Notes: generated by a model not told the origin, from the sequence alone. 58,763 nt of DNA from Bacteroidales bacterium UBA3630 (GCA_002373995.1 DFLB01000005.1:42291-101053), one strand, 5' to 3'; shown: positions 35,767-44,817, counted from the stretch's first letter. Numbers and translations are program-made.

Positions 35767-36858
35767 ATGAGTACAAAGAAATACACGCTGGTAATCAACC
35801 CTGGTGCCACGTCGACCAAAGCCGCCATCTACGAAGGTGAAACGGAGGTCTTTACCGAGAACCTCTCCCACCCCATCGAGGAAATCCAGAAGTTCAAAGA
35901 AGTAGCCGACCAGTTCGAGTACCGCAAGGCCGCCATCCTGGACATGGTGCAGCGCCACGGCATCGGCACCGACGAGATAGCCGTCGTCATGGGTCGCGGC
36001 GGCCTGACGCGTCCCTGCGAGAGTGGTTGCTACCGCGTGAACGAGCTCATGAAAGAGGAGTGCCACGCCGGTATCCAGGGCAAGCATGCCTGCAACCTTG
36101 GCGCCCTGATCAGCGACGCCATAGCGCGCGAGATAGGCCTTGAGTGCGCCTATATTGCCGACCCCGGCATCGTCGACGAGCGTCCCGAATATGCCAAGAT
36201 TTCGGGTCACCCCGTGTTCGACCTCGACCCGTCGCGCGAGGGTGTCATCTGGCACTGCCTGAACCAGAAGATGACCGCCAAGCTCTACGCCCGCGAGCTG
36301 GGCAAGCACTATGAGGACCTGAACCTCATCATTGCCCACATGGGCGGTGGCGTCAGCGTGGGTATCCACAACCACGGCCGCGTGGTGGAAGTCAACCGCG
36401 CCCTTTGCGGCCTTGGACCCTTCTCGCCGACGCGTTGCGGCAGCATCAATGCCAGCAAGCTCATCGAGGTGGCCTGCAGCGGCAAATACACCGAGGCACA
36501 GCTGAAGAAGATGGTCACTGCGGAAGGCGGCTTCGTGGCCTACCTGGGCACCAACGATGCCTACGAGGTGGAGAAGCGCGCCCTGGCTGGCGACGAGAAG
36601 TGCAAACTGCTGGTCGACGCATTCTGCTACCAGGTGGCTATGGAGATCAGCCGTCTGGCCGCTGTGGTCAACGGCAAGGTCGATGCCATCCTGCTCACCG
36701 GCGGCATTGCCTACAGCAAGCCTTGGATGGCCCAAATCACAGAGAAGATCGACTGGATAGCCCCTGTCAAGATCTACAAGGGCGAAAACGAGATGCTCGC
36801 ACTGGCCATCTGCGGCAAGGAGGTGCTCGACGGCGTACAGGTGAAAGAGTACAAATAA
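35767..36858 (+). CDS. buk: Butyrate kinase
   Basis: Acetokinase-family enzyme of 363 residues that interconverts butyryl phosphate and butyrate with ATP, or acts on branched-chain acyl phosphates. The N-terminal phosphate motif INPGATSTKAAIYEGE is clear, as are AHMGGGVSVGIHNHGRVVEV and the C-terminal ILLTGGIAYSK. No phosphotransbutyrylase gene (ptb) lies next to it, although the two are often paired. It has its own promoter and is followed 38 bp later by an FKBP isomerase. Confidence 0.94.
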   Translation: MSTKKYTLVINPGATSTKAAIYEGETEVFTENLSHPIEEIQKFKEVADQFEYRKAAILDMVQRHGIGTDEIAVVMGRGGLTRPCESGCYRVNELMKEECHAGIQGKHACNLGALISDAIAREIGLECAYIADPGIVDERPEYAKISGHPVFDLDPSREGVIWHCLNQKMTAKLYARELGKHYEDLNLIIAHMGGGVSVGIHNHGRVVEVNRALCGLGPFSPTRCGSINASKLIEVACSGKYTEAQLKKMVTAEGGFVAYLGTNDAYEVEKRALAGDEKCKLLVDAFCYQVAMEISRLAAVVNGKVDAILLTGGIAYSKPWMAQITEKIDWIAPVKIYKGENEMLALAICGKEVLDGVQVKEYK

Positions 36859-36896
36859 AATAAGGTTAAAGGATTTAGGTTTAAGGTAATATATTA

Positions 36897-37715
36897 ATGA
36901 AAAGGATACTGTTATTGGCAGCTGCCGTCACAGTCTTCACCTTTCAGTTTTCAGCATCCCAGGCCCAGGAGGTGAAGATCAAGAAGGGCAAGGCCACGAT
37001 GAGCGAGGCTCAGTACTTGGAGCTGAAAGCCAAAGCCGATGCCTACGAGAAGGCCTTGGCCGAGTTGACCATCACGCGGTCGCAGCTCCGCGAGGCCACA
37101 GCGCCCGTCAAGATGCAGAGTTTCAACGACTCGGCATCCTACGCCATCGGTCGCGATGTGTACAACAGCTGGCAGCAGCAACGCCTCGGCATTGACGGGG
37201 TCATGGCAGGTCATGCCATGATTGATGCCGCCAAGGGCCTCAGCCAGTTGAACGACCAGCAAGCCCGCCCCTTGCTGCAACGCTTCCAGCAAGACTTTGA
37301 GCGGCGTCAGCGCGCCGGTGTGCAGGAAAATATCGACGCCGGAGCCAAGTTTTTGCACGAGGTCAGCAAGAACAAATCGGTCTATACCACCGCTTCGGGT
37401 CTGAAATACCGCCGCCTGCAGGAAGGCAACGGCAAGAAGCCCAAAGTGACTGACCGAGTGAAGGTTCACTACACGGGCCGTCTCATCGATGGTACGGTAT
37501 TCGACAGCAGCGTTGAACGCGGCGAGCCAATCACTTTCGCCCTCAACCAGGTCATCCCTGGGTGGACGGAAGGCCTGCAGCTGATGGACGAGGGGTCAAA
37601 GTACATGCTCTACATTCCCTACAACCTGGGCTATGGCGAGCAGCCTGCCGGCAGCATACCGCCGGGCTCGACACTCGTATTCGAGGTTGAGTTGCTGGAA
37701 ATCAATCCAAAATAG
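36897..37715 (+). CDS. FKBP-type peptidyl-prolyl isomerase, exported
   Basis: 272-residue periplasmic or outer-membrane prolyl isomerase. The signal peptide RILLLAAAVTVFTFQFSASQ is followed by a helical dimerisation region (FNDSASYAIGRDVYNSWQQQ) and a C-terminal FKBP domain (VKVHYTGRLIDGTVFDSSVE, GWTEGLQLMDEG, PPGSTLVFEVELLEI). This is the FkpA/Mip plan. The stop is directly followed by the aroC ATG with no gap, so translational coupling is likely. Confidence 0.93.
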   Translation: MKRILLLAAAVTVFTFQFSASQAQEVKIKKGKATMSEAQYLELKAKADAYEKALAELTITRSQLREATAPVKMQSFNDSASYAIGRDVYNSWQQQRLGIDGVMAGHAMIDAAKGLSQLNDQQARPLLQRFQQDFERRQRAGVQENIDAGAKFLHEVSKNKSVYTTASGLKYRRLQEGNGKKPKVTDRVKVHYTGRLIDGTVFDSSVERGEPITFALNQVIPGWTEGLQLMDEGSKYMLYIPYNLGYGEQPAGSIPPGSTLVFEVELLEINPK

Positions 37716-38624
37716 ATGAACACTTACGGCGATAAATTCCGAGTAACAACCTACGGCGAGTCTCATGGACCCGCCGTAGGTGCTGTTATTGACGGTTGTC
37801 CTGCGGGCGTGGCCATTGACATGCAAGCTATTGACGCCGCCCTTGCACGCCGCCGCACCGGAGCCCCGCGCCAGGAGGAGGACAGCATAGAATGGCTCTC
37901 GGGACTGAACGACGGCATCACCATCGGCACCCCCATCGCTTTCTGCATCCGCAACCACGAGGCACGTCCCGACGACTATGCACAGCTGCAACACCTCTTC
38001 CGTCCCGGCCATGCGGACTATACATATTATATGAAGTATGGCCTCCGCGACCATCGCGGGGGAGGACGCGCGTCGGCACGTGAGACAGTGGCGCGAGTGG
38101 TGGCAGGCACCATAGCCCGCCAGTTGATGCCGGAGGTGGAAATCGTAGCCAATGCACAATGGCCCACCGAATGTCCGGACGACGACACTGTGGGCGGCAC
38201 CGTCAACTGCCGCATCACCGGCGTACCGGCAGGTATCGGCACCCCCCTTTTCGACAAGCTGAACGCCATGCTTGCCGCGGCCATGATGAGCATACCGTCG
38301 GCAATAGGCTTCGAGATGGGAGCAGGCTTCGCCGCTGCCGGCATGAGAGGCAGTGAATATATTGACCGGTGGAACCCTGACGGCACCACGCGCACCAACC
38401 ACTGCGGCGGCATACAGGGCGGCATCAGCAACGGCATGCCGATAGAGTTCCGCGTGGCCTTCCACCCCGTGGTCTCAATGGCCAGGCCTGTGGAATGCCT
38501 GCATGAAGATGGACACATAGAGACCGTCGTCATCGGCGGGCGCCACGACCACTGCGCCGTGCGCCGCGCGCCAGTCATCGTTGAATCGATGGCGGCCCTC
38601 TGCTTGGCAAACTATCTGTTGTAG
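37716..38624 (+). CDS. aroC: Chorismate synthase, unusually short
   Basis: Last enzyme of the common aromatic pathway: it removes phosphate from EPSP to give chorismate using reduced FMN. Signatures are YGESHGPAVGAVIDGCPAG at the start, HADYTYYMKYGLRDHRGGGR, SARETVARVVAG, and GGIQGGISNGM near the end. It has 302 residues against about 350-360 in most bacteria. The missing segment lies after about residue 140, where RQLMPEVEIVANAQ runs almost directly into DTVGGTVNCRITG, so the usual 45-50 residue stretch is absent. The C-terminal motif reads GGRHDHC where most have GRHDPC. The gene is intact and GC-typical, so it is probably functional. Confidence 0.93.
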   Translation: MNTYGDKFRVTTYGESHGPAVGAVIDGCPAGVAIDMQAIDAALARRRTGAPRQEEDSIEWLSGLNDGITIGTPIAFCIRNHEARPDDYAQLQHLFRPGHADYTYYMKYGLRDHRGGGRASARETVARVVAGTIARQLMPEVEIVANAQWPTECPDDDTVGGTVNCRITGVPAGIGTPLFDKLNAMLAAAMMSIPSAIGFEMGAGFAAAGMRGSEYIDRWNPDGTTRTNHCGGIQGGISNGMPIEFRVAFHPVVSMARPVECLHEDGHIETVVIGGRHDHCAVRRAPVIVESMAALCLANYLL

Positions 38625-38652
38625 ATTACTTTTTAGAGACAAAGGCATTATC

Positions 38653-39411
38653 ATGAAGAACCATTTGCCCATTCGCGCCTTGATATTAATCGCCGTCCTG
38701 CTCTTCGCTGGCTGCCGGCACGACACCTTCACCATCAGCGGCACCCTTGACGGTGCCGCCGGACACACCCTCTGGCTTGAAGAGATTGCCCCGGAGGGAC
38801 CGCTCTTCATAGACAGCATCCCGACGGACAACCAAGGTCGTTTCAAATACACGTACAAGATGCCCTACCGGAGCCTCTACACGTTGCATACGACGGCAGA
38901 CAACTACATTGTCACCCTGCCCGACTACGGCGAGCACCTGATTGTCAGCGGCCGATGGGAAAACCTGTCCATGAGTTATGACATCAAAGGCTCGCCCGAG
39001 AGCAGTCTGCTATGGCAGTTGCAGCAATATACCAACGATGGAGCCACTGTGCTGCGAGCCCTGATAGACACTACCAAATACTACGCACAACTCTATTTCG
39101 ACAAACAGGTGCCCGAGCAAACCGTCTTAGACAAGAAAGCCGAGACAGACAGCATCTACCGCATCACCTTCGAGGAGCAGCAGGACTACGTCTGCCGTTT
39201 CATTGAAGAGAACCAAGGCTCGCTGAGCACGCTGATAGCTCTATACAAACCCTTCAACAACAGGCTTCTCATCGACACCCGCGACCCAAACAGCATCGAA
39301 TGGTACGACCTGGTGCTCGAGGGCCTGCAGGAGCGCTATCCAGACAATCCGCACACGCTCCACTTCAAGAACACCACCGAGCATCTGCGCTCGGCCCTCA
39401 GCCGGCAGTGA
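38653..39411 (+). CDS. DUF4369-domain lipoprotein
   Basis: About 252-residue lipoprotein (lipobox VLLFAGC) with an N-terminal DUF4369 beta domain (FTISGTLDGAAGHTLWLEEI). In Bacteroidota this domain often precedes a thioredoxin-like domain, but here the C-terminal part (about 140-250) is helical and lacks a CxxC motif, so no redox activity is indicated. The ATG at 38653 is 28 bp after the aroC stop. The 3' end overlaps the convergent GNAT gene by 14 bp. Confidence 0.8.
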   Translation: MKNHLPIRALILIAVLLFAGCRHDTFTISGTLDGAAGHTLWLEEIAPEGPLFIDSIPTDNQGRFKYTYKMPYRSLYTLHTTADNYIVTLPDYGEHLIVSGRWENLSMSYDIKGSPESSLLWQLQQYTNDGATVLRALIDTTKYYAQLYFDKQVPEQTVLDKKAETDSIYRITFEEQQDYVCRFIEENQGSLSTLIALYKPFNNRLLIDTRDPNSIEWYDLVLEGLQERYPDNPHTLHFKNTTEHLRSALSRQ

Positions 39412-39904
39412 CATTCTTCTCGCGAAGTACCCCGTGGTAGAGACGGTCATGGCAGGTGCCACAAGCCACATAACCTAAATCCATGTAATACTTTTCCAAG
39501 GCTTGGTTTCCGACTGCGGAATCAAGCCTTAGCAGTTTGATGCCCTGCTCTGAAGCATATCGCTCCACGTAGTGCATCATTTGCACGCCGGCTCCCGGCA
39601 CGGTGGGGTCGGTGACGAGGTGATGCAGATAGTAGGCCTTAGCGGTGAGGGAACCAGCATAAAGGCCGTCGCGTGTCCAGCGCACATCCTCAGTGTAGAG
39701 TGCGATGGCCACCACCACCCTGCCCTGCTCTTCACCAATCAGGAAACTCCCGATATGTGCTTCCCAATATGCACGGGGATAGCGGCCGAAATAGTCGGTC
39801 TCGTTCCACTGATGCAGTCCCATGACGTTCATCCAATCGATGCGCAGTTGGACAAGCGTCATAATGGCGTCAATATCCGACAATCTCGCCTTTCTGAAGG
39901 TCAT
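39398..39904 (-). CDS. GNAT family N-acetyltransferase
   Basis: 168-residue acetyltransferase of unknown substrate. It begins MTFRKARLSDIDAIMTLVQL, with the acetyl-CoA strand YYLHHLVTDPTVPGAGVQMM (the usual Q/R-x-x-G-x-G/A motif is represented by PGAGVQ) and the C-terminal LRLDSAVGNQALEKYYMDLG. The start overlaps the 3' end of the lpxH-like gene by 35 bp. The longer open frame to 40654 is a shadow of lpxH and is not used. Confidence 0.85.
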   Translation of the reverse strand: MTFRKARLSDIDAIMTLVQLRIDWMNVMGLHQWNETDYFGRYPRAYWEAHIGSFLIGEEQGRVVVAIALYTEDVRWTRDGLYAGSLTAKAYYLHHLVTDPTVPGAGVQMMHYVERYASEQGIKLLRLDSAVGNQALEKYYMDLGYVACGTCHDRLYHGVLREKNVTAG

Positions 39905-40679
39905 AGAGTTTGAGCGTGTGGTCGATGAGGGAATATACAGCGTAGTTACGGTTGAAAAACCAATCGCCTGTGTTGACATAAAGAGTGGATAGTGGGTAGT
40001 GGGCAGTGGGTAGCACCTGCTCTCCTCTCTCCACTTGCAACTCCCGGACCAGGGGCGTGTGGCGGTGGCCGAAGACACAATAGTCGATGGGTTCATGCTG
40101 CAACCTTTCCTTGATATAGATGACAATACCTTCGCGGTCGTCGCCAAGATAGTGCAGGGTATCTTGGCTGGCATGTTTAATTTTGTTGCTGTCGCTCCAG
40201 CGCTGGGCGATGGGGAACGTCCACGTTGCCGGCAGAAGGGCAAAGAGGCGCTGGTTGAAGCGGGAACGGAAGACACGACGAATGAGGTCGAAGCCTTTGT
40301 CGAGGTGTCCGAGGCCGTCGCCGTGCCCGATAAGGAAGCGCTTACCCTCAATCTCGAATACCTCCGGCTCATCGTGCATGGTGATACCGATTTCCTGCTT
40401 GAGGTAATCGAACATCCACATGTCGTGGTTGCCGATGAAGAAATGGATTTCGACACCAAGGTCGGCAAGTTCAGCCAGTTTGCCGAGCAGCCGTGTGTGG
40501 CCACGAGGAACGAGATATCGGTAGGTGAACCAGAAGTCAAATATATCACCCAGGAGGAAGAGCATACGGCAATCGGCCTTGATGCTGTCGAGGAAACGGC
40601 AGAGTTGCCGTTCGCGTTGGAGCGAATCATTGCCACTACCCAGATGGGCATCACTGATAAAATAGATTAGCGAAGCCAT
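39870..40679 (-). CDS. lpxH: UDP-2,3-diacylglucosamine diphosphatase (LpxH-like)
   Basis: About 269-residue calcineurin-like phosphoesterase for lipid A synthesis, cleaving UDP-2,3-diacylglucosamine to lipid X. Metal motifs are FISDAHLG, LLGDIFDFWF, FIGNHDMW, the short GHGDGLG and FGHRHTP. The ATG at 40679 (MASLIYFISDAHLG) fits family starts; an upstream in-frame start would run into the M23 gene. A repeat of CACTGCCCACTACC type (39982-40013) is inside the frame near residues 222-233, coding PTAHYPLST. Confidence 0.9.
   Translation of the reverse strand: MASLIYFISDAHLGSGNDSLQRERQLCRFLDSIKADCRMLFLLGDIFDFWFTYRYLVPRGHTRLLGKLAELADLGVEIHFFIGNHDMWMFDYLKQEIGITMHDEPEVFEIEGKRFLIGHGDGLGHLDKGFDLIRRVFRSRFNQRLFALLPATWTFPIAQRWSDSNKIKHASQDTLHYLGDDREGIVIYIKERLQHEPIDYCVFGHRHTPLVRELQVERGEQVLPTAHYPLSTLYVNTGDWFFNRNYAVYSLIDHTLKLYDLQKGEIVGY
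39982..40013. repeat. In-frame AGTGGGTAGTGGGCAGTGGG repeat inside lpxH
   Basis: Four imperfect copies of GTGGGTA or GTGGGCA. The same style of unit is usually intergenic; here it codes for part of lpxH just before TLYVNTGDWF. Confidence 0.78.
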
Positions 40680-41920
40680 GAGCGAGGGTTTTGCGACGAA
40701 GTGCCCTTCCATAACTGGAAGCTGAACTCGGCTGTGCCGTCGGGGTTTGTGTAGACAGTGCCAAGGTTCTGCTTTGTGCTGACCTTTGCTCCCTCGCTGA
40801 CAGCGACGCTGCCCATGTTGGCATAGACGGTCATGTAGTCACCGTGCCGGACTATGATACCTTTGGTGCCATTGGGGGTTGTGAAAACACGGGTGACAGT
40901 ACCGCTGAAGACCGACTGCACGGCGGTGCCGTTTTTGCACTGCAAGTCGATGCCGTTGTTCATGTTCTGCCCACCGCTGGAGTGGGTATAGCGGCCATAT
41001 TCGCGCAGCACTTTGGTATAGAAGCAAGGCCACGGAAGCCGGCCCTTATTGGAGGCGAAGTCGTTGCTCAGCGCAACATCGACACCGGCAGAAGAGGAAC
41101 TTCCGCCTGAGGACTTGTTCGCCTTGTTAGCTTTGGCAATTTCCTCGTTGATAATCTTTTGTATCTGCTGCTGCAACTGGCGTTTCTGCTTCTCTTTCTT
41201 ATTGATTTGCGCTTGCAGATTCTTTTCCTGCTGCTTGCTCTGCTTGAGGGTCTGCTGTTGCGATCGTCGTTCCTGCGCCAGCTGATCCTTCTGACGCTGC
41301 TGTTGAGCCAACAGGCTGGTAGTCTCCTGCTGCTGGCGGGCCAGCTGGATGCCAGCCTCGTTCAACTGTTCCTCTTTCTGCTTGATGTAAGCAGCCTGAC
41401 GCCGACGGTAGCGCGAATAGTCGCGGAAGTACTTGGTGCGGAGGTAAGCATAGTTGTAGCTTCGGGTATCGAGCAGGAGCACCAGCCGGTCCAGGTTGCC
41501 CCGCTCGCCGTAGAGCACGCGGACAACATGAGCATATTCAGCCTTCAACGAATCCACCTGCGTGCGCATGAGAACGATACTATCCTTTGTCTGCGCCATC
41601 TGGATGCCGAGCAGGTTCAGCTCACCGTTGATGGTGTTGATGAGCCGCGTCCGTTGGCTGATCTTCTTTTCGAGGATATTCAGCTGTTGCTGGCCGCTCT
41701 TGCTGTTCTTCTTGGCTTTGGCGAGATCCTTATTGAGCTGTTTCAGTTCCTGTTCCACCTTGGCCTTGTCCTTCTCCAGCTGCTGCTTCGACTGACCATA
41801 GGCCGGGTAAGAGATGGAAAAAGGAAAGAGGAAAGCGATGCCGACACAAATCAGCACCACAACTTTCCACTTTCCACTTTTCACTTTCAACTTACCAATT
41901 GAGGATTTTCTTGAAGTCAT
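40667..41920 (-). CDS. M23 metallopeptidase with coiled coil (EnvC/murein hydrolase-activator type)
   Basis: 417-residue exported protein. A signal peptide (VVVLICVGIAFLFPFSISYP) is followed by a long coiled coil (about 45-265, rich in Gln/Lys/Leu, as in EnvC) and a C-terminal M23-like LytM domain (NNGIDLQCKNGTAVQSVFSG to IIVRHGDYMTVYANMGSVAV). The family zinc ligands are incomplete: NGIDLQ lacks the first His of a catalytic HxxxD, and YANMGS stands where the active enzyme has HLS, so it is probably an activator of an amidase rather than a protease. The n-region of the signal peptide is coded by a repeat (41860-41894). It overlaps the PFK stop by 29 bp. Confidence 0.85.
   Translation of the reverse strand: MTSRKSSIGKLKVKSGKWKVVVLICVGIAFLFPFSISYPAYGQSKQQLEKDKAKVEQELKQLNKDLAKAKKNSKSGQQQLNILEKKISQRTRLINTINGELNLLGIQMAQTKDSIVLMRTQVDSLKAEYAHVVRVLYGERGNLDRLVLLLDTRSYNYAYLRTKYFRDYSRYRRRQAAYIKQKEEQLNEAGIQLARQQQETTSLLAQQQRQKDQLAQERRSQQQTLKQSKQQEKNLQAQINKKEKQKRQLQQQIQKIINEEIAKANKANKSSGGSSSSAGVDVALSNDFASNKGRLPWPCFYTKVLREYGRYTHSSGGQNMNNGIDLQCKNGTAVQSVFSGTVTRVFTTPNGTKGIIVRHGDYMTVYANMGSVAVSEGAKVSTKQNLGTVYTNPDGTAEFSFQLWKGTSSQNPRSWLR
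41860..41894. repeat. CTTTCCACTTTCCACTTTTC repeat coding a signal-peptide n-region
   Basis: Imperfect copies of ACTTTCCACTTTCCA cover the end of the phosphofructokinase gene and the start of the M23 gene. On the minus strand they code Lys-Leu-Lys-Val-Lys-Ser-Gly-Lys-Trp-Lys. Confidence 0.78.
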
Positions 41921-43121
41921 ACTCCTCAGGATTGGGCAGGAAACGGCGAGCGGCCTCGTAGTCGGCGGGGGTGATATAGTCCATAATATCGTTCACGTAG
42001 GACATCACCTTATTCGAGGCTACGTTGACCAGACGCGGAGGTATCTTGCCTGTTTCGGGATCCTGCAGATCCTTGAGGTAAAGAGGGCTGACGGCACCCT
42101 GATGATCCACATACACCATGCAACCGGTGCATCCCTGATTGAACAGCGTATGCACGCCCATACCCATCAAGGAGCAGTATGTCAGGTCGAAAGCGATGGG
42201 GGTATGGCAGCGGATCTCGTAGCCAATCTCGACGGGGCGTGTTTTCACCTTCAAGCCGAGTTCTTTCACTTTGCGCTCCAGCAGGTCGTTGAAGATATGA
42301 GCCTTCGAGACCTTGCCGAGTTCTGGATGGCCGTGCTCGTCATAGCTGAAGTGGATGCCGCTATTGCGGATCTCCTCGTCGCTGAGCGAGTGGAAGACCC
42401 CTTCGCTGATCATCGCGGCGCCATAGTTGATACCCATCAGTTTACGCTTGACGATGCAGGAGACAACCATGTTGATGATCTTATCAACGGTAATCTCGGT
42501 CTTGTTGAAGAACTCCGGGATAATCACCATCGGGTAGTGACAAGCGCCTGCTATGCCGAGGGCCAGATGGCCGGCCGAGCGCCCCATAGCACTCACCACG
42601 AACCAGTTCTCGCTCGTGCGCGCATCCTCCATCACTGCTGTAGCCAGCACGCACCCCTGCGCTTTGGCGCTGTTGTAGCCGAAGGTGGGGCTGGAATTGG
42701 GCAGGGGCAGGTCGTTGTCGATAGTCTTGGGGACATGAATGTTGGCAATTGGATAATGCTTGTCGGCCAAGAACTTGGCAATACGGTTTGCCGTCGAAGC
42801 GGTATCGTCGCCCCCCACCGTCACCAGAAGTTTCACCTCGTTGTCGGTGAAGAAACGCAGGTTGAAACGCTGCTCGAAATCCTCGGGCGTAGGTTTGAAA
42901 CGGCTCATCTTCAAGATGCTGCCGCCCTTGTTGAAAATCTCATCGGCTGTCAGGAAGTTGAGATCCTGCATGCGGGGCTGCTCAGTGAAGAGGGCGCTGT
43001 AGCCGCCATGCAGGCCGATGACGCGATAGCCGTCGCGCAGGAAAGTCTTGGCCACCGAGGCCACCACCGTGTTCATTCCGGGCGCGGGACCGCCACCCGT
43101 CAGTATTGCTATGGATTTCAT
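41892..43121 (-). CDS. Phosphofructokinase, predicted pyrophosphate-dependent
   Basis: 409-residue phosphofructokinase of group II. The glycine loop LTGGGPAPGMN is at 8-18, VGGDDTAS at 102-109 and the substrate motif PKTIDND at 131-137. Asp106 in GGDD, where ATP enzymes have Gly, is the known marker of PPi dependence, so the enzyme probably makes fructose-1,6-bisphosphate reversibly from PPi. A near copy of its first about 33 residues forms the start of the chimeric ORF at 48223-48519. It is the first gene of a minus-strand run leading into the M23, lpxH and GNAT genes. Confidence 0.92.
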   Translation of the reverse strand: MKSIAILTGGGPAPGMNTVVASVAKTFLRDGYRVIGLHGGYSALFTEQPRMQDLNFLTADEIFNKGGSILKMSRFKPTPEDFEQRFNLRFFTDNEVKLLVTVGGDDTASTANRIAKFLADKHYPIANIHVPKTIDNDLPLPNSSPTFGYNSAKAQGCVLATAVMEDARTSENWFVVSAMGRSAGHLALGIAGACHYPMVIIPEFFNKTEITVDKIINMVVSCIVKRKLMGINYGAAMISEGVFHSLSDEEIRNSGIHFSYDEHGHPELGKVSKAHIFNDLLERKVKELGLKVKTRPVEIGYEIRCHTPIAFDLTYCSLMGMGVHTLFNQGCTGCMVYVDHQGAVSPLYLKDLQDPETGKIPPRLVNVASNKVMSYVNDIMDYITPADYEAARRFLPNPEEYDFKKILNW

Positions 43122-43325
43122 CTTTTTTTTATTTTAACTTATAATTCAGAAATTAAAACTTAAAACGTAGGCGACGGGGAAATATTGTGGCTGGGACAAA
43201 ATAAAGTTTAAGGTTTAAGGTCAATTCACTTATCACCAATCACCCATGTTGGCACGGAAGTTGCAGAAAGGAATAGGCACGAAATGTTAAAACAAAAGGC
43301 ACAAAATACACAAAAGCAAGCAGAT

Positions 43326-44786
43326 ATGAGTGTTCAAAAACTAATTTTGCCATTACTTATGACACTGACGGTAGGAGCGATGGGGCAGGAACGACTGACA
43401 CTTGACACCTGCCGGGCGCGGGCATTGCGAGCCAACCGAAGCTTGAAACAAGCGGAGATGAAGGTCGCCGAGACCGATGCATTGCAAAAAGTGGCCTTCT
43501 GCCAAATGCTGCCAAAGGTGACAGCCAACGGTGGCTACATGTGGATGGAGAAGAGTGTGAACCTGATAAGCGACGAGCAGCAGGGGCAGTTGTCCCACCT
43601 AGGCGACAACATCAGTGCCGACATCGGACAAGCGCTGCACAGCGAACTTGACAACGTGCCACTGGTCGGCAATGCAATTGCCGACGCCTTGACAAATGAG
43701 CTGGCTGGAAGCGAGCTTACCGCTTCGGTCAACTCATTGGGGCAAAACCTGGTGCAAAGCCTTGAGACAGACACCCGCAATATGGGTGGCGGTGTGGTTA
43801 CACTGACCCAACCCGTCTATATGGGTGGCAAATTGTTGGCCGCCCACCGGACTGCAGCGCTGATGCACTCGCTGGCAGGGGTGGAATTGAGCCAAAAGCA
43901 GCGCGAGACCCTCATCTCCGTCGATGAGGCATATTGGCAGGTGGTCAGCGTCGAATACAAAAAAGCACTGGCCGAACAGTATGCCGCCCTGCTTGACACA
44001 CTGGAGCACAATATGCAGTTGATGGTCGATGCCGAGATGGCCACCCAGGGCGACCTGGCCAAAGTGCGCGTGAAACACAACGAAGCCCAGATGAGCCTCA
44101 CCAAAGCCTCCAACGGGCTGATGCTCGCTAAGATGCTCTTGTCCGAGCGCTGTGGCATGCCTCTTGACAGTGACATCGAAGTCGCGACCGCATCAGAAAT
44201 ACCGACAGTCCATCGTACGTCGGAAGTCAGCCTGGATAGTGTATTGACAAAACGTTCCGAGATGCAAATGCTTCGAATCGCCGACAGCATCGCCGCACAG
44301 GGAGTACGTATTGCCGCCAGCACACTGAAGCCCAACATCGCCGTCAGTGGCGGCTACCTAATGACCAACCCCAACGTCTTCGACGGATTCAAGAACGAAT
44401 GGGGCGGCAGCTGGATGGCCGGGGTGGTGGTCAACATCCCGATAGTTCATCCTTCGGGCGTATATGCCATAAAGGCCGCGAAAGCCAAACGCAACGAGGT
44501 GGCCTGGCAGATAGAGGAAGCCAAAGAGATGATTGCCCTGCAGGTGAAGAAACTCAGTTGCGAGTTGGAGTTGGCCTACAAGCATTTGGCACAGGCCGAG
44601 AGCGACCTCTCGGTGGCTGAGAACAACCTCCGGCTGGCCGACGAGAGTTTCAAAGCAGGCATGTGCAGCAGCAGTGATTTGATGGCGGCCCAGACCGCAT
44701 GGATGAAAGCCGAAAGCGAGATTATCGATGCCCAAATCGAGATAGAGATGGATAAAATCTACTTAAACCAGGCGTTGGGCGAATAG
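43326..44786 (+). CDS. TolC-family outer-membrane efflux protein
   Basis: About 486-residue outer-membrane exit duct. Signal peptide SVQKLILPLLMTLTVGAMGQ precedes paired helical hairpin regions of the OEP family (LDTCRARALRANRSLKQAEM near the start; VSVEYKKALAEQYAALLDTL; AYKHLAQAESDLSVAENNLR near the end). It heads an operon with a HlyD adaptor and two ABC-2 type permeases. The ATG at 43326 is preferred over one at 43284, which would put 14 polar residues before the signal peptide. Confidence 0.92.
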   Translation: MSVQKLILPLLMTLTVGAMGQERLTLDTCRARALRANRSLKQAEMKVAETDALQKVAFCQMLPKVTANGGYMWMEKSVNLISDEQQGQLSHLGDNISADIGQALHSELDNVPLVGNAIADALTNELAGSELTASVNSLGQNLVQSLETDTRNMGGGVVTLTQPVYMGGKLLAAHRTAALMHSLAGVELSQKQRETLISVDEAYWQVVSVEYKKALAEQYAALLDTLEHNMQLMVDAEMATQGDLAKVRVKHNEAQMSLTKASNGLMLAKMLLSERCGMPLDSDIEVATASEIPTVHRTSEVSLDSVLTKRSEMQMLRIADSIAAQGVRIAASTLKPNIAVSGGYLMTNPNVFDGFKNEWGGSWMAGVVVNIPIVHPSGVYAIKAAKAKRNEVAWQIEEAKEMIALQVKKLSCELELAYKHLAQAESDLSVAENNLRLADESFKAGMCSSSDLMAAQTAWMKAESEIIDAQIEIEMDKIYLNQALGE

Positions 44787-44817
44787 AATTTTCAAACATC
44801 GAACATAAATATAAAAT

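Noticed and set aside
39905..40654. N-terminal extension of the GNAT gene
   Set aside because: The open frame continues antisense-free but out of frame across lpxH; its translation is Ser/Thr-rich noise, and GNAT homology starts at 39904.
41814..43163. 449-codon plus-strand frame opposite the PFK gene
   Set aside because: PFK has all catalytic motifs; the opposite frame has none and contains His-rich noise.
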